Shown one piece after another: positions 31,979-33,344 of a DNA stretch of 33,344 bases. The notes under the pieces were generated by a model. It was not told the origin of the DNA. It did no database searches and saw only the letters and a program-made list of their open reading frames with translations. This DNA comes from an uncultured Pseudomonadota bacterium (GTDB taxonomy: Bacteria > Desulfobacterota > Syntrophorhabdia > Syntrophorhabdales > Syntrophorhabdaceae), in the NCBI GenBank assembly GCA_937862865.1, contig CALMFJ010000076.1:1-33344 (forward strand), given 5' to 3'. Numbering within the stretch: the first letter of the stretch is position 1; every line of letters begins with the position of its first letter. The position numbers were made by a program, and so were the translations under genes.

Positions 31979-33185
31979 AGGCCTTTTTTTTCAGTATCAG
32001 GGAGCCGAACGCCCCGACGAGCGACACTCCTGCGGAGAGCAGGAATGCGCCCGTGAAGCTTCCCGTGGAATCCTTGATCATGCCGCCGGCGAGAGGCCCG
32101 AGGGCCTGGCCTATGCCGAAGAACAGGGTTATGAACCCGAGGCCGGCCGGTGCAAGGCGCCCGCCGACAGCGTCACCGGACGCCGCCGCCATTATGGTGG
32201 GGATGGAGAAGGCTGCGATGCCGAAGATGACGGCGGAAACATAGAACCCTGTCGTGTCCTTCCAGAAAGCGAAGACAACATAGGATAGTGCAAGCGTGAG
32301 GTAGGCCAGCATCGACCCGTACCTTCTGCCGAGAACGTCGGATATCCAGCCGTAGATAACCCCGCAGAATATACTGAAGATCCCGAGGACCGCAAAGATC
32401 CTGCCCGCTGCGATCGGCGTCACGTGCATTTCCTTCGTGAGGAAGGCCACGAAAAACGTAAGGTAGATTATGTACGAGAACCCGTACATGAAATAAACGG
32501 CGCCAAGCTTCCATATCTCCGTTTCGACAACGACGTCCTTGAATGCCGAGAAGAGTGTGACCTTTGGGCCGCCCTTTTGTTCCTCGGTCCCGCCATACAT
32601 CGTCAGGCCCTTTTCGGCCGGGTTGTTCCTTAAGAATGCGTAGCAGACGAACGCAAGGACGAAGACGGCGATCCCGAGTGAGTACCACGCGTAACGCCAG
32701 CCGTCCTTCCCGAAATGCGATATGATCGGTGGCAGGATGATACCGGCGATGAAAAGGCCGGTCCCGATACCTGCGGACACTATGCCTGTTGCGAGGCCCC
32801 TTTTCTTCGCGATGAACCATGCCGCCGGCAATGCCATGATCGGGACGTAGGCGCCGCCATTACCGAGACCTGCGATAAGCCTCATGAAGAATGCGAACAG
32901 GAACGAATCTGAAAGGCCCGTGAGGAACAAGCTGACCCCTATCACCAGAAGGGAGATGAAAACGACACGCCGGACGCCGAAACGGGCCGCAAGGAAGCCT
33001 CCTATGATGGCGAGGCTGAGATATCCGATGAAATTGCCGGTCGCTATGGAACCAAGCTGCGTGTAGTTGAGCATGAGCCCGTCCTTCATCGGCGGCAATA
33101 TAACCGAGTAGGACATCCGTCCGAAGCCATGGGCGAGAATTGTCACGAGCGTACCGGCAAAAGCGATAACCCACGCATAATGCAT
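31977..33185 (-). CDS. MFS transporter
   Basis: A 402-residue, twelve-helix major facilitator. The N-terminal HGFGRMSYSVILPPMKDGL and the loop-2 motif GGFLAARFGVRRVV (the MFS G-x3-D/A-R-x-G-R-R type) are visible, and the second half has the equivalent GWISDVLGRRYG. It resembles the YbfB/OFA-like group of organic-anion exporters or exchangers, but the substrate cannot be assigned. GGAGG lies six bases before the ATG. A heptamer-repeat hairpin lies immediately past the stop. Confidence 0.9.
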   Translation of the reverse strand: MHYAWVIAFAGTLVTILAHGFGRMSYSVILPPMKDGLMLNYTQLGSIATGNFIGYLSLAIIGGFLAARFGVRRVVFISLLVIGVSLFLTGLSDSFLFAFFMRLIAGLGNGGAYVPIMALPAAWFIAKKRGLATGIVSAGIGTGLFIAGIILPPIISHFGKDGWRYAWYSLGIAVFVLAFVCYAFLRNNPAEKGLTMYGGTEEQKGGPKVTLFSAFKDVVVETEIWKLGAVYFMYGFSYIIYLTFFVAFLTKEMHVTPIAAGRIFAVLGIFSIFCGVIYGWISDVLGRRYGSMLAYLTLALSYVVFAFWKDTTGFYVSAVIFGIAAFSIPTIMAAASGDAVGGRLAPAGLGFITLFFGIGQALGPLAGGMIKDSTGSFTGAFLLSAGVSLVGAFGSLILKKKA

Positions 33186-33250
33186 CGTTCACCTCCGGCA
33201 AAACATTGGATTTTCTTTCAATGCTACGTCCTCATCCCCGGAAATGCAAG

Positions 33251-33280
33251 AAAAAGCCGCCTGCTTCCAGGCGGCTTTTT
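33251..33280. terminator. Bidirectional intrinsic terminator
   Basis: AAAAAGCCGCCTG (33251-33263) pairs perfectly with CAGGCGGCTTTTT (33268-33280) over a CTTC loop, so a T-run follows the stem on both strands. It lies upstream of the MFS gene. On the minus strand it would end a gene outside the window, or a plus-strand transcript reading outward. Confidence 0.88.
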
Positions 33281-33283
33281 CGG

Positions 33284-33344
33284 TCCTACGTCCTACGTCC
33301 TACGTCCTACGTCCTACGTCCTACGTCCTACGTCCTACGTCCTA
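33284..33344. repeat. Heptamer tandem array TCCTACG, running off the window
   Basis: About 8.7 perfect copies of TCCTACG start right after the terminator and are cut by the window edge, so the full length is unknown. It is the longest and most uniform of the heptamer arrays here. Confidence 0.95.

Noticed and set aside
33284-33344. CRISPR-like array at the right edge and other repeat clusters
   Set aside because: The units are 7 bp and directly abutting, with no unique spacers, and no cas genes are nearby.

Overview
The window is about 33.3 kb of gene-dense, GC-rich bacterial chromosome. The gene set points to an anaerobe: a sodium-pump decarboxylase module, a V/A-type ATPase in place of an F-type one, an oxygen-sensitive two-subunit class I fumarase, malic enzyme and MEP-pathway isoprenoid synthesis. 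Together with an ExeA-like ATPase and CCA-less tRNA, I infer a deltaproteobacterial-grade (Desulfobacterota, perhaps syntrophic) organism. That assignment rests on gene content only. No phage, plasmid or insertion-sequence genes were recognised.

Layout. 1-324: a repeat-rich spacer with heptamer arms around an inverted-repeat element. 325-6631 (minus): a C4 zinc-ribbon coiled-coil protein, an RNase HI-type protein whose 3' end overlaps the RNase P RNA gene rnpB, two GT39/ArnT-like membrane glycosyltransferases and a PBP4-type carboxypeptidase. A CAT-anticodon tRNA lies upstream. 6989-11521 (plus): malic enzyme, fumarase alpha and beta, then inositol-phosphate synthase and a CDP-alcohol phosphatidyltransferase. 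11647-12708 (minus): ispG. 12933-17212 (plus): a small membrane protein, decarboxylase gamma and beta subunits, an ArsB/NhaD-type transporter and a cytidylate kinase-like protein with an extra C-terminal domain. 17266-25966 (minus): a complete nine-gene V/A-ATPase operon in the order H-I-K-E-C-F-A-B-D. 26137-27972 (minus): Kup potassium transporter. 28414-30889 (plus): an HTH protein and an ExeA-like AAA ATPase with very long polyproline runs. 30912-33185 (minus): a TPR protein and an MFS transporter.

How it fits together. The central 13-28 kb looks like an ion-energetics island. The decarboxylase beta subunit is a Na+ pump. The ATPase rotor subunit carries all five Na+-binding side chains known from the Enterococcus hirae enzyme. 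An ArsB/NhaD-type transporter and a K+ transporter sit beside them. Malic enzyme and fumarase supply the C4-to-C3 carbon flow.

The most unusual non-coding signal is a set of short tandem repeats that keep a strict 7-bp period but use different heptamers at different sites. They are found only between genes and often form inverted arms that would fold into long hairpins. They resemble in form the heptanucleotide STRR repeats known from cyanobacteria. One array appears to supply the -35 box of the malic enzyme promoter.
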